A DNA stretch of 64,000 nt from Paenibacillus uliginis N3/975. GTDB taxonomy: Bacteria > Bacillota > Bacilli > Paenibacillales > Paenibacillaceae. Positions 19,503-27,750 of this stretch are shown one piece after another. Under the pieces are notes generated by a model, which was given only the letters and a program-made list of their open reading frames with translations, searched no databases and was not told where the DNA came from. Position 1 is the first letter of the stretch, and each line of letters begins with the position of its first letter. Made by a program: the position numbers and the translations under genes. The stretch lies in assembly GCF_900177425.1 (NCBI RefSeq), contig NZ_LT840184.1:2876010-2940009 (forward strand), read 5' to 3'.

Positions 19503-19735
19503 TGTGGATTGCTATCCAACTACGATATCAATTGCTAGTGGATATTTGAAAAATGAACAAGGAGCATATGAAATCTATGAAAGTCCTTGGGAACATACAG
19601 GGGATGGAGTAGTTCATATAACTGTTGAAGACTTGGTAAAATGGGGGGGGATTTAACTACAGGTACCGTTGGTGGAGAAGACTTTGTAAAAAGAATGAGC
19701 GAGAAAAAAACATTACTTATAGTGGGAGGCAAAGA
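19503..19735 (+). pseudogene. Beta-lactamase-like serine hydrolase remnant
   Basis: A short internal piece of a class C beta-lactamase-family hydrolase. Read in one frame it gives ASGYLKNEQGAYEIYESPWE and HTGDGVVHITVEDLVKW, typical of the region after the catalytic core in these proteins. At an eight-G run (19643-19650) the frame shifts, and one base fewer would continue to GGEDFVKRMSEKKTL. Both the catalytic SxxK and the YxN segments are missing, so it cannot work. It directly abuts the start of the GrpB gene. Confidence 0.6.
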
Positions 19736-19736
19736 A

Positions 19737-20255
19737 ATGAATATCATTGTTGTAGAATATGATCCAAATTGGAAAAATGAATATCTAAAAGAAGAACATG
19801 CAATAAAGGAGATTCTTCAAGATGAATTAGTGAACAGTTTTCATGTTGGGAGTACTTCTGTTCCAAATTTAAGAGCAAAACCGATCATTGACATACTGCT
19901 TGTAGTTATTGACCTCAATGAATTAGATACTTACTCTGTACAATTTGAAGATCTTGGATATGAGGTTATGGGTGAATTTGGAATTAAAGGAAGGAGATAC
20001 TTCCGTAAGGGTGGAGACAATCGCACTCATCAAATTCATGCTTTCCAGTATGATAATATTCAAGAAATCGAAAGGCACCTATCTTTCAGAGACTATCTTC
20101 GCCAAAGCCCAGAAATATGTAAGGAATACGGAGAATTAAAAAGTAAGCTTGCACACCAATATCCAACTGACATTGATGGCTATGGTGACGGTAAAGATGA
20201 GTTTGTCAAAAAAATAGAAGAAGAAGCTCTCAAATGGCATTGGACTATCCGCTGA
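19737..20255 (+). CDS. GrpB family protein (UPF0157)
   Basis: A 172-residue protein of the GrpB/UPF0157 group, a nucleotidyltransferase-fold family. Marks are MNIIVVEYDPNWKNEYLKEE, the nucleotidyltransferase-like FHVGSTSVPNLRAKPIIDIL (glycine-serine loop then acidic residue), and HQIHAFQ. The family often adjoins, or is fused to, dephospho-CoA kinase; its reaction is not settled. I pick the ATG at 19737, after GTGGGAGGCAAAGAA; an upstream in-frame ATG belongs to the hydrolase remnant. A second, collapsed copy of this gene lies at 25569. Confidence 0.85.
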   Translation: MNIIVVEYDPNWKNEYLKEEHAIKEILQDELVNSFHVGSTSVPNLRAKPIIDILLVVIDLNELDTYSVQFEDLGYEVMGEFGIKGRRYFRKGGDNRTHQIHAFQYDNIQEIERHLSFRDYLRQSPEICKEYGELKSKLAHQYPTDIDGYGDGKDEFVKKIEEEALKWHWTIR

Positions 20256-20377
20256 AATCAAACATCATTATTGGGCGCTTTAAATGAATAAAAGGAGGAT
20301 ACATATAGTCATAATAGGTGTTCTCCTTTATTCGTGTTGACCAAATAACAACCTATTTACCTCCGGACATACAAAAT

Positions 20378-20425
20378 AACAAACTGGCGCCGATAGAGTA
20401 CGGGCGCCAGCTTGTTGAGCTTTTA
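20378..20425. terminator. Strong hairpin between GrpB and DMT remnant
   Basis: AACAAACTGGCGCC (20378-20391) pairs with GGCGCCAGCTTGTT (20403-20416), 13 of 14 positions including a G-U. It lies after the 3' end of the leftward DMT remnant, whose transcripts would read it followed by a weak T-run. Confidence 0.55.
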
Positions 20426-20447
20426 CAATTCGAGTGTTGAGTAATCT

Positions 20448-21093
20448 CTAGGTGAATTTTCTATTTCTGTAAGGCTCTTTCTTGTTTCTGCTTACTTCAC
20501 TTATTAATGTTGACCCCAACAATAAGGCTGCGCCCTCAATTTGGAGTAAAGTCATCTTTTCGCCTATAACAAGAGCCGAAATAAATAATGAAGTTAATGG
20601 ATCGATATAACTTAATATAGCAATGCTCTGACCTTTTAATCCTCCCACGGTAATAGCATTATAAACGATAATACTAGCTGTATAAGCGTGTTCTCCAGCC
20701 CATTCAAGTTTCGGATGCTACACCTACACTAATCACTTTTTTGAGCGAAAGTTTTTCTTTCAATACAATAGGTGATAACATAATGGCCAAAACTGGTGCA
20801 AAATAATAGCTTAAGGCTGCATTTGCAATTGTTGTTTCCTTATACGACTGAAAAAGAAAGATCCAATTGCCGCTTAAAGAAATGCTCGCGATGAACAGTG
20901 CAATGGCATTCTTTTTTATGTTTTTCCACGAAATTTTATGCTTGGTACAGATGCAGATGATGAGTAAAAATAAGCTGCCGATCAGACTCATAAATAAAGC
21001 TATTTTACTTGAAGTCAAATCAATATACTTGGCAAACACTCCAACTGCACCGAAGATGATCATCGACAAGACGAAATAAATTTTTTCCTTCAC
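20448..21093 (-). pseudogene. EamA/DMT family transporter with internal deletion
   Basis: The start (21093-20704: IIFGAVGVFAKYIDLTSSKI and LSGNWIFLFQSYKETTIANA) is the first EamA repeat of a drug/metabolite transporter. The end (20695-20448: EHAYTASIIVYNAITVGG, then IAILSYIDPLTSLFISALVI) is the tail of the second repeat. The two are out of frame and roughly 80 residues between them are missing, so this is an internal deletion rather than a simple frameshift. The ~300-residue carrier would need ten helices and cannot form. Confidence 0.8.
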
Positions 21094-21425
21094 TTGTTAT
21101 TCCCGCTTTCTACTAATATGATGGGGCGACAAATAGACGTCGGCTGCCACATGCACACAGTAGATCTGCGGAAAAGGTCCAGCAAAACTCAGTAAGTACC
21201 TTTAACAGCAGATTCTACTGTTGAGGTACTACTGGCGGGGCAATAAAGTTAACCATCGTTATCCTCCTCAAAAGTTAAATTAAGAATAGGCTATATTACT
21301 TCGTAACACATGCTTGCAATAAATTTATTATAATAGAAATTACACTTGTGAGCATTGAACCGGCACAAATCTCGAAAATAAAAGATCTAGATAATGGTCT
21401 CCTGGATTTTATGTAAAGGTATAAC
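21094..21425. other. Intergenic region upstream of rrf2-like gene
   Basis: On the minus strand GAGGAGGATAACG precedes an ATG near 21257, but the frame stops after 13 codons, so it looks like a dead gene start. From ~21384 the sequence matches 34434 onwards, part of a duplicated segment described under the Rrf2 remnant. Nothing else is supported. Confidence 0.4.
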
Positions 21426-21475
21426 TTGACACATTGACGATTTCGAGGATATTATAGATATAATAAGTCTTTGAA
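21426..21475 (+). promoter_or_regulatory. Promoter and putative Rrf2 operator of the regulator gene
   Basis: TTGACA (21426-21431) and TATTAT (21450-21455) are spaced 18 bp. Overlapping the start region is TAGATATAATAAGTCTTT (from 21455), which recurs with one change in 18 positions at 21956 in front of the oxidoreductase gene. A shared box in front of the regulator and its neighbour suggests the regulator's binding site. Confidence 0.6.
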
Positions 21476-21487
21476 TGGGGTGTTACC

Positions 21488-21886
21488 GTGAGATTTACAA
21501 AAGCAACAAATTATGCTTTGCACACTATGCTCGCGCTCCTTGACGCTTCTCCGGTTAAGCCGATTGGTGTTCAGCAGTTAGCAGAATTACAAGGTGTTTC
21601 ACCAACCTATTTATCCAAAATTTTAACAAGGCTCGTGAAAGCAGGGATGATCGAGTCTGTTTCCGGAGTCAACGGAGGATATCGCTTATCTCGCAAAAAA
21701 GACGACATTACATTTTTGGATATTATTCACGCTATTGAGGGCACCGCATCCTTATTTGAATGTGATTTTGTCCACGGCGACGAATGCTCGATTCAAGCTG
21801 TAATGAAGGAAGCAGAAGAGAAAATGGAAAGCCATCTTAAAAACACGAAGTTGACGGATCTGGTCCAAAAGCAAACGCAGTTTTAA
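21488..21886 (+). CDS. Rrf2 family transcriptional regulator (YwnA-like)
   Basis: A 132-residue winged-helix regulator. It shows the family opening MRFTKATNYALHTMLALLD, the recognition region GVSPTYLSKILTRLVKAGMI and the wing VNGGYRLSR. The sensor loop reads ECDFVHGDECSIQ, with two cysteines rather than the three of iron-sulphur IscR/NsrR proteins, so it may sense thiol or redox stress like YwnA/CymR-type relatives. The start is GTG. It stands upstream of a thioredoxin-reductase-like enzyme and thioredoxin, which fits a redox regulon. Confidence 0.88.
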   Translation: MRFTKATNYALHTMLALLDASPVKPIGVQQLAELQGVSPTYLSKILTRLVKAGMIESVSGVNGGYRLSRKKDDITFLDIIHAIEGTASLFECDFVHGDECSIQAVMKEAEEKMESHLKNTKLTDLVQKQTQF

Positions 21887-21955
21887 GGTTGAGCCATTTT
21901 ATATTGAAAGGAGGAGAGGAGTTTGATACACATTAAAATATTTTTTATCTAATCG

Positions 21956-21976
21956 TAGATATAATGAGTCTTTAAA
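21956..21976 (+). promoter_or_regulatory. Second copy of putative Rrf2 box
   Basis: TAGATATAATGAGTCTTT followed by AAA matches the box at 21455 at 19 of 21 positions. It lies about 25 bp before the oxidoreductase start codon and overlaps the likely -10 region. Regulation by the adjacent Rrf2 protein is inference. Confidence 0.55.
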
Positions 21977-22000
21977 GTCTATATAAAGGAGTTGAGCGTC

Positions 22001-22933
22001 ATGATTTACGAATGCGCCATTATTGGTGGAGGACCGGCCGGGTTGAATGCAGCCCTCATCCTTGGAAGGGCAAGGAGAAGCGTGGCAATCATTGACAACA
22101 ATCGACCCAGAAATGCCGTTACACATGCGTCTCACGGCTTTATTACGAGAGACGGCGTAACTCCGGCCGAGTTCCGCAGAATTGCTCTTGAGGAGGTTAA
22201 AAGCTATCCGTTAGTCGATCATCTTCAAAACGAAGTTGTTTCCGTTGACACTACCCAATTCGGATTTGAGTTAGTTGATTCTGCTGGCCTCCACTTTAAA
22301 GCGCGAAAACTGATCTTGGCAACAGGCGTAAAGGAGATATATCCAGATATTGAAGGCTTTTATCCGCTTTACGGGAAAAGCATGTTCAATTGTCCCTATT
22401 GCGACGGCTGGGAGCTTCAAGATCAACCGCTTGTTGTTGTTTCCGAAAATCCAAACCTATTTCATACGGCCAAACTGCTTCTCAATTGGAGCAAGGATTT
22501 GGTTGTCTGTACGAACGGCAAGGCGTCTCTGCCAGATGAGCATAAAAAGCAGCTTCAATCAAAGGATATTGTGGTAATGGAGCAACCTATTGCAGCTTTC
22601 ATTGGCCAGAATGGGCAGCTTGAACATGTTCGCTTTGCAGACGGAACTCAAATTCCGAGGGTTGGCGGCTTCGTGACTCCTAAATTTGTGCAAAGCGTTC
22701 CGTTCGCAGAACGATTAGGCTGTGGAATGACGGCCTCGGGCGGGATTAAAACAGACGGAAAGGGGAGGTCCGCAATACCTGGTTTATATATCGCCGGAGA
22801 TACTTCGTACGTGGCTCCTTCCCAAGTGGTTTTTGCTGCAGCGGACGGCAGCCAAACTGCTATGAGCGTAAATATGGATTTGACGGAGGAAGATTTTACA
22901 AATCGTGGGAGTTCACCTACGGGACAATTGTAG
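22001..22933 (+). CDS. NAD(P)/FAD-dependent oxidoreductase, thioredoxin reductase-like
   Basis: A 310-residue flavoprotein of the low-molecular-weight thioredoxin reductase family. The FAD-binding loop GGGPAGLNAALIL is at the start, the redox pair is Cys131-Pro-Tyr-Cys134 in FNCPYCDGWE, and the second FAD motif is PGLYIAGDTS near the C-terminus. The central NAD(P)H domain lacks the usual strong GGGxSA, reading VVVSENPNLFHTAKLLL instead, so it may use another electron donor, as in bacilliredoxin- or ferredoxin-linked relatives. ATG at 22001 follows AAAGGAG; a TTG at 21992 is too close to that site. A thioredoxin gene follows. Confidence 0.87.
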   Translation: MIYECAIIGGGPAGLNAALILGRARRSVAIIDNNRPRNAVTHASHGFITRDGVTPAEFRRIALEEVKSYPLVDHLQNEVVSVDTTQFGFELVDSAGLHFKARKLILATGVKEIYPDIEGFYPLYGKSMFNCPYCDGWELQDQPLVVVSENPNLFHTAKLLLNWSKDLVVCTNGKASLPDEHKKQLQSKDIVVMEQPIAAFIGQNGQLEHVRFADGTQIPRVGGFVTPKFVQSVPFAERLGCGMTASGGIKTDGKGRSAIPGLYIAGDTSYVAPSQVVFAAADGSQTAMSVNMDLTEEDFTNRGSSPTGQL

Positions 22934-23099
22934 ATATAAAATATCTTTAATATCTCAACAAAGTTGGATTGGGGATGTACGTACCAAAGTTTTTCGATTT
23001 CAGACGTGTTGTTTAAGTTTAAGGAGGTGATGATATCCAGTCGATTCGTCATTGGTAGTAGAAAATGTGTGAAAAATTATGAAATGGAGGAAGATACAC

Positions 23100-23420
23100 A
23101 TGACTATTTGTCACTCTACGGATACAACCTTTGAAAGTGATTTGAAAAATGAAGGTTTTACATTAGTTAATTTTTGGGCGCCTTGGTGCGGACCTTGCCG
23201 CGCTTTTGCACCTATACTCGAGAGGTTCGATCAGGAGTATAGCAAAGTAGTGAGGGTGCTAAAAATCAATGTAGACGAACAACCAAGTACTGCCGCTCAT
23301 TATGGGATTATGAGCCTTCCAACTACGATTCTTTTTAAAAATGGTGAGCCGATCGATAAAATTGTTGGAGCTGTTCATATTGATAATTTAAAACAGTTCA
23401 TATCAGATAAAAATAATTAA
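23100..23420 (+). CDS. Thioredoxin
   Basis: A 106-residue thioredoxin with the intact active site FWAPWCGPCRAFAPIL (Cys30 and Cys33) and the cis-proline loop MSLPTTILFKNG. It reduces protein disulphides in the cytoplasm and is presumably recharged by the reductase encoded just upstream. I take the ATG at 23100, after ATGGAGGAAGATACAC; an earlier in-frame ATG at 23079 lacks such a site. The partly acidic, unusual N-terminus suggests an accessory thioredoxin, not the housekeeping one. Confidence 0.92.
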   Translation: MTICHSTDTTFESDLKNEGFTLVNFWAPWCGPCRAFAPILERFDQEYSKVVRVLKINVDEQPSTAAHYGIMSLPTTILFKNGEPIDKIVGAVHIDNLKQFISDKNN

Positions 23421-23436
23421 ACAATGTAAAGCTCCC

Positions 23437-23476
23437 AACGAAAGCCGCCGGCCCAATCGACGGCTTTCGTTAGTTT
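23437..23476 (+). terminator. Terminator after thioredoxin gene
   Basis: AACGAAAGCCG (23437-23447) pairs with CGGCTTTCGTT (23461-23471), an 11-bp perfect stem followed by AGTTTTG. It closes the redox cluster. Confidence 0.75.
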
Positions 23477-23509
23477 TGAGTAGTTAAATTTTAAGAGGAG
23501 ATAAAATGA

Positions 23510-24733
23510 ATGAAGAAGTTAGACAAAACAGCACAACCTAATTCTTTCATTATTTTGATATTGTTTTTTGCGGGATTGGTAATTATGTCAAGCTTTTATG
23601 TTACAATCCCTTTAATCCCCGTGCTTTCACAGGATTTTTCGGTTTCAGAAGGGGAAACTGTATGGATAAGCAGCATGTTTACGCTTTGTTTTGCTATTGG
23701 ATGCTTACTGTTTGGACCATTATCAGATCGTTTTGGCCGAAAAAAAATCATGCTTTGGGGATTAGTTGCGTTAACGATTGTTACTATCTTTCTAGGGTTT
23801 CAAAGCAGTTTATCCTCAGTTATTCTTTTCAGAGGAATACAAGGCTTGACTGCAGCTACTTTCTCTCCCGTAGTGCTTCCCTATGTGATGGAATTGTTCC
23901 CGCAAAATAAAAGGGTATTTGCAGTTAGTTGCATGAGTGCAAGTTTTCTGATGGCTGGAATTATCGGGCAAGTGTACAGTAGCTTCGTCACTTCTCATCT
24001 AGGTTGGCAGTATGTGTTCATCATTTTGGCAGCGATTTATTTTTTATTAACACTACTAATGTTATTCTTTATACCAAACCTCCCGCCGAACGGCATTCGT
24101 GTATCGAATGCATTTAATCAAATGAGAAAGACACTGGCACAAAGGTCACTATGGTTTGCTTATGTAATCGCATTAGTCATGCTGCTTTCTTTTGTGGGCA
24201 TGTACACTGCATTGGGGGAATTTTTAAGCAGTTCTCTTTTCGGGTTCACAAATCAACAGATTTTATATGTGCGTTCAGTAGGGATTTTAGGGATGCTAAT
24301 GTCTCTTTTTGCTAGCAGTCTGATTAAGCGATATAGCGTGATACCGATACTTAGAAGCGCAATAATCCTATCTGCTATCGGATTGATCCTCTTAGGATTT
24401 GGTGCAAACATGGTGTTTATTATTGTCATGAGCGTCGTATTTGTATCCGGCATTGCAATCGCCATCCCTTCATTGGTTTCACTGGTCGGTGAACTAGGGG
24501 GAGCTTCAAGAGGTGCGGCGATTTCTATTTATACGGTTGTAGTGAATTTAGGTGCTACCATTGGACCAATCCTAGCCATTCAGCTGCTCCGAACGGGTAA
24601 TTATGTCCTCACTTTCTCAATCTTGGCATGCTGCTTACTGTTGGGATTCCTATCTACATTTTTTGTTAAACGTGTATCACCAGTAGTTGATAATCTTGTT
24701 ACAGATCAGGAGAAATCTATAGCACCATTTTGA
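23510..24733 (+). CDS. MFS transporter (YybF-like DHA1 efflux protein)
   Basis: A 407-residue major facilitator with twelve predicted helices. Motif A is GPLSDRFGRKKIM; the first half also has FRGIQGLTAATFSPVVLPYV, typical of DHA1 drug or metabolite exporters including Bacillus YybF. The ATG at 23510 follows AGAGGAG. A second ATG four bases upstream opens a frame that stops early. It forms a single-gene unit after a terminator; the cargo is unknown. Confidence 0.87.
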   Translation: MKKLDKTAQPNSFIILILFFAGLVIMSSFYVTIPLIPVLSQDFSVSEGETVWISSMFTLCFAIGCLLFGPLSDRFGRKKIMLWGLVALTIVTIFLGFQSSLSSVILFRGIQGLTAATFSPVVLPYVMELFPQNKRVFAVSCMSASFLMAGIIGQVYSSFVTSHLGWQYVFIILAAIYFLLTLLMLFFIPNLPPNGIRVSNAFNQMRKTLAQRSLWFAYVIALVMLLSFVGMYTALGEFLSSSLFGFTNQQILYVRSVGILGMLMSLFASSLIKRYSVIPILRSAIILSAIGLILLGFGANMVFIIVMSVVFVSGIAIAIPSLVSLVGELGGASRGAAISIYTVVVNLGATIGPILAIQLLRTGNYVLTFSILACCLLLGFLSTFFVKRVSPVVDNLVTDQEKSIAPF

Positions 24734-24819
24734 ATGCACTTTAAAGAATCCGTTATAGAAGCTATCGTGAGAGTTATATCACTTAAGAAAAAGAAAATTT
24801 GTTAATGGTGGGTGATACT

Positions 24820-25572
24820 ATGCTAAGCGAGCACGATAATCTTGAAGAATATCGAGACCCCGTAAATTATGATCTAGAATTTGGTGGTGAGATTGAAAAA
24901 TATAATTTTTATCTTGAACTTGCTAAATCGAACCCAGGAGAAGTTCTAGAGCTTGCATGTGGTACAGGATTAACAACAATACCTTTATCACAGTCTGGTA
25001 TAAATATTACTGGTGTTGATATTTCTTCAACAATGCTTGAATATGCGCGGATTAAAGCAAAAGATTTGTCTGCAATTTTTCTTGAAGGGGATGCTCGGAC
25101 ATTTAAATCGGAGAAGCGTTTTTCCATGATTTATTTAACAGGAAATGCATTTCAAGCATTTCTGAGTGATGAAGATCAAAGTTGCTTGCTCAAAACCGTT
25201 TATATGCATTTAAAACCTAATGGGATATTTGCCTTTGAAACACGTAACCCTATGGGAGCTGACTTATCAAGCGAAGAAGAAACAACTTGGGGAGAATTTA
25301 TCGATATGGATGGATTTCTCGTGAAGGTATCTGGAACGCAATCTTATGATGAAAGAAATCATATCATGCACTGGGTTACTTTCCGTGATTGGGGATATAA
25401 GAAATCTACTTCCCGAATTGCATGTCGTTTTACTGATAATAATACTCTTAAGTCTATGTTAACAAGCCACGGATTCTGTATTGAAAACCAATATTCAGAC
25501 TGGGATAATACTCCGTTTACTACTTTATCCTCATCCATTATTACCGTTTGTAGGAAGAAGGAACAAAAATGA
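24820..25572 (+). CDS. Class I SAM-dependent methyltransferase
   Basis: A 250-residue methyltransferase with a Rossmann fold. Motif I is VLELACGTGLTTIPLS, motif II GVDISSTMLEYAR, then FLEGDAR and the MIYLTGNAFQAFLSDEDQ region, all of the Methyltransf_25 type. The ATG at 24820 is preceded by GGTGGGTGATACT; longer versions start at weak TTG or ATG codons up to 24799. The substrate is not predicted. Its stop overlaps the start of a grpB remnant. Confidence 0.86.
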   Translation: MLSEHDNLEEYRDPVNYDLEFGGEIEKYNFYLELAKSNPGEVLELACGTGLTTIPLSQSGINITGVDISSTMLEYARIKAKDLSAIFLEGDARTFKSEKRFSMIYLTGNAFQAFLSDEDQSCLLKTVYMHLKPNGIFAFETRNPMGADLSSEEETTWGEFIDMDGFLVKVSGTQSYDERNHIMHWVTFRDWGYKKSTSRIACRFTDNNTLKSMLTSHGFCIENQYSDWDNTPFTTLSSSIITVCRKKEQK

Positions 25573-25687
25573 ATATTGTCGTCGTAGAATATGACTCCAA
25601 AACAAGATATTAATTGCCATGGTGGCAGTAAAGATACTTTTGTAGGAAAATAGAAAAGAACCCTAAAAATGGCATTGGGTTTTATAG
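25569..25687 (+). pseudogene. Collapsed second copy of the grpB gene
   Basis: The ATG at 25569 opens MNIVVVEYDS, close to the MNIIVVEYDP of the intact gene at 19737, and is then cut. From ~25605 the sequence resembles the end of that gene (GGSKDTFV beside its GDGKDEFV, and a final WHW-like segment), with frame breaks. About 130 codons in the middle are gone. This is a relic of a paralogous or duplicated gene. Confidence 0.65.
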
Positions 25688-25738
25688 AATTTTCGGCATT
25701 TGTATGATGTAACGTTAGCCTAGATAAGGGAGCATCTT

Positions 25739-26332
25739 ATGATGAACGACAGAGAGTTTGATAAGGTTTTCGCGATAATGAAGGTATCATTTCCTGATAG
25801 TGAGCGGAGAACTTATGCCGGACAGAAGGAGTTGCTGGCCGATCCGCATTACCGTCTCATTACGGAAACGGATGGTAATAACAAAATGATTGCTTTTTTG
25901 GCCGTATGGGAATTTCCTTTGTTCCGGTTTGTGGAACATATCGCAGTCGATTCAGCCATAAGAGGAAGCGGTCTTGGAGGAAAATTAATGACTCTGTATA
26001 TCGAAAAGTCCGTAAAGCCAATTTTATAGGAAGTGGAACCACCTGTTATGGACTTGGCACAACGGAGAATAGGTTTTTATGAGCGATTGGGGTTTCGTCT
26101 TAATCCTTTCGAACATGTGCAACCTCCTCTTCAGAAAGGGCATCCTGAATTACCGCTCAAAATTATGAGCTATCCTCAAACTCTCACGGGAGAGGAGTTT
26201 GCCCTTTTAAAAGAAATTTTGTACACAAGAGTGTACAAGACTAGTAAATCGGGGGGCGTCCGATGTACAGGAATCAAAGCAAGCAAAACGATTGCGCTAA
26301 CGGGGAACGTTAGTAGAATTCATCCAGATTAA
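25739..26332 (+). pseudogene. GNAT family N-acetyltransferase with internal stop
   Basis: One reading frame holds a GNAT enzyme split by an in-frame TAG at 26027-26029. The first part has the acetyl-CoA region HIAVDSAIRGSGLGGKLMTL and ends KPIL; the second resumes EVEPPVMDLAQRRIGFYERL before GFRLNPF, the usual continuation. A single base change would restore the full enzyme. As it stands the product loses its C-terminal third. A TTGTACAC/GTGTACAA hairpin occurs at 26219-26238 near the end. Confidence 0.75.
26297..26314 (+). repeat. Short TAACGGG-box repeat
   Basis: CTAACGGGGAACGTTAGT, one of a family of similar boxes in this window (also 27670, 28293, 28351, 29408, 30940 and 58149). This copy is itself partly palindromic and lies at the end of the broken GNAT frame. 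Confidence 0.6.
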
Positions 26333-26386
26333 AACCTTCCATAAGAAGAAAACTAGATTTAATAGCTCTTATGGGAGGCCTTATTT

Positions 26387-26944
26387 ATGATTTCAAGTGA
26401 GTTATGGCGACAGTATGAAGCTGATAAACGTATCTCAGGGATTTAGTCGAAATACATTGAAAGCCAACGCCCTGCTGCCCAAGATGCTGGTAAAGGAACT
26501 AGGAGACCAGGATATTTCTGAAGTTACGTGAATCCGCTCTTCTAGAGTTTCTCTACAGTACCGGCTGCCGGGTTGGAGAGGTGGAGAAGTTAGATATTGA
26601 AGACCTGAACTGGAATAACTTCTCTGCAATTGGAAATGGCAAGGGTTCAAAACAGAGAGAGGTTTATTTTACAAACGAGTGTAAAATGTGGTTGAAGAAG
26701 TACCTCGCGAGCCACGAGGACTCCTGTAAGGCCTTATTTGTAACCGATACACATCCATCCTACAAGACGAATGGCTATTCCGACGATCAGGTGGGCTTTA
26801 AAACTACTTGCTGATCGGGGTGCGCCATTAGATTTCATTCAAGGCATGTTGGGCATGAAAAAGCATCAACCACTCAAATCTACTTCCAGCTGTAAGGGGA
26901 ACGCCGACGAGAACTTTACCGCCGGTTGTTTTAGCCTTTCTGTA
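26387..26944 (+). pseudogene. Tyrosine recombinase (phage integrase/XerC-D type), degraded
   Basis: Remnants of an integrase. The N-terminal SAM-like part (YEADKRI, then QGFSRNTLKANALLPKML) spans two frames. A large middle part is deleted, after which the catalytic domain starts: LEFLYSTGCRVGEVEKLDIE holds the first catalytic arginine. After another frameshift near 26795 come LADRGAPLDFIQGMLGHEKA and STTQIYFQL, the HxxR-to-Tyr box with its Tyr, then an in-frame stop before GERRRELYRRLF. At least three breaks make it inactive. It marks this zone as one shaped by mobile DNA. Confidence 0.8.
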
Positions 26945-27079
26945 CTATTGTGTAACGAAGGTACGCACTTAAGACCGTTGTTATTGCATGGGTAGCTGAA
27001 AGGATATTCTTCCAAAGGTAGCGAAGTCATAAATATATACGAATGTAAAATCAATGATTTCTAGGAATGGGTGAAATGA

Positions 27080-27505
27080 ATGCTACCAAATGTAAGGTTG
27101 GCAACGATAAGTGATGCAGATGCATTGTCTAGACTAAATCTTGAGTTCAATGGTGGAGACAAGCGTCCTGTGTCAGAAATAATCAAGTGCTTGAATAGCA
27201 ACAATGAATTGGTTGCCGTGGCTACCTTAATGGACGAAGTTATTGGCTTTGGCTGTGCTCAAAGTTTTAAATCGTTTTGTTACATTGGAGCTTATGGTGA
27301 AATTACTGAAATGTATGTTAAGGAATCTGCTCGAAGGAACGGTGTTGCTACTTCTCTGATTTCCTTTCTGGAAAATCAACTTCATTCCCGTGGCGTCAAA
27401 ACAGTTAAGATTTTGACAGGAAGAGATAACAAGTCAGCCATTAAAGCTTATGAACTAAGTGGCTATGTTAAGGATGATGAAGTAATGCTAAAGAAAAAGC
27501 TTTAA
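27080..27505 (+). CDS. GNAT family N-acetyltransferase
   Basis: A 141-residue acetyltransferase. The acetyl-CoA loop is VKESARRNGVATSLISFLE, and the C-terminal NKSAIKAYELSGYVKDDEV matches the family's last strand-helix. The ATG follows GGGTGAAATGA. Small stand-alone GNATs like this often modify antibiotics or amines, but nothing here identifies the acceptor. Confidence 0.85.
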   Translation: MLPNVRLATISDADALSRLNLEFNGGDKRPVSEIIKCLNSNNELVAVATLMDEVIGFGCAQSFKSFCYIGAYGEITEMYVKESARRNGVATSLISFLENQLHSRGVKTVKILTGRDNKSAIKAYELSGYVKDDEVMLKKKL

Positions 27506-27542
27506 TAACCTCCACTTACAAAAAGAATACAAATGTATAAGA

Positions 27543-27694
27543 AGCCGCGAGAATCGTGGCTTTTTTGTCTTAACGATATAAGTTCTTGTCCCGAGCTGAG
27601 GACAAGAACTTGTATTCATAGCCGATTAGATGATTGTCTAAGGTTAATCGGAATCGGCAACCTGTTCAACTAACGGGCAGGATAGTGCAACTTA
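27543..27694 (+). repeat. Structured intergenic repeat, copy A
   Basis: About 150 bp with three parts. First GCCGCGAGAATCGTGGC and T-rich sequence. Then a stem AAGTTCTTGTCC (27580-27591) pairing with GGACAAGAACTT. Then GCCGATTAGATGATTGTCTA with a closing AATCGG, and at 27670 the box CTAACGGGCAGGATAGT. The same order occurs at 50690 and 58030 with compensating changes in the stems. The first part could also act as a terminator for the GNAT gene. Confidence 0.7.
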
Positions 27695-27750
27695 GTGAGT
27701 ATGTTTACGTTTATTAAAGGAAGAGCCTGAAAAAATAAAGGAGGTGTGTA

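Noticed and set aside
21094..21257. Minus-strand gene start in the gap before rrf2
   Set aside because: The frame with a good ribosome binding site ends after 13 codons and later codons show no family.
23027..23128. Small frame after AAGGAGGTGATGATATCC, before the thioredoxin gene
   Set aside because: It overlaps the thioredoxin start out of frame, is about 30 codons long and has no recognisable features; the ribosome binding site alone is not enough.
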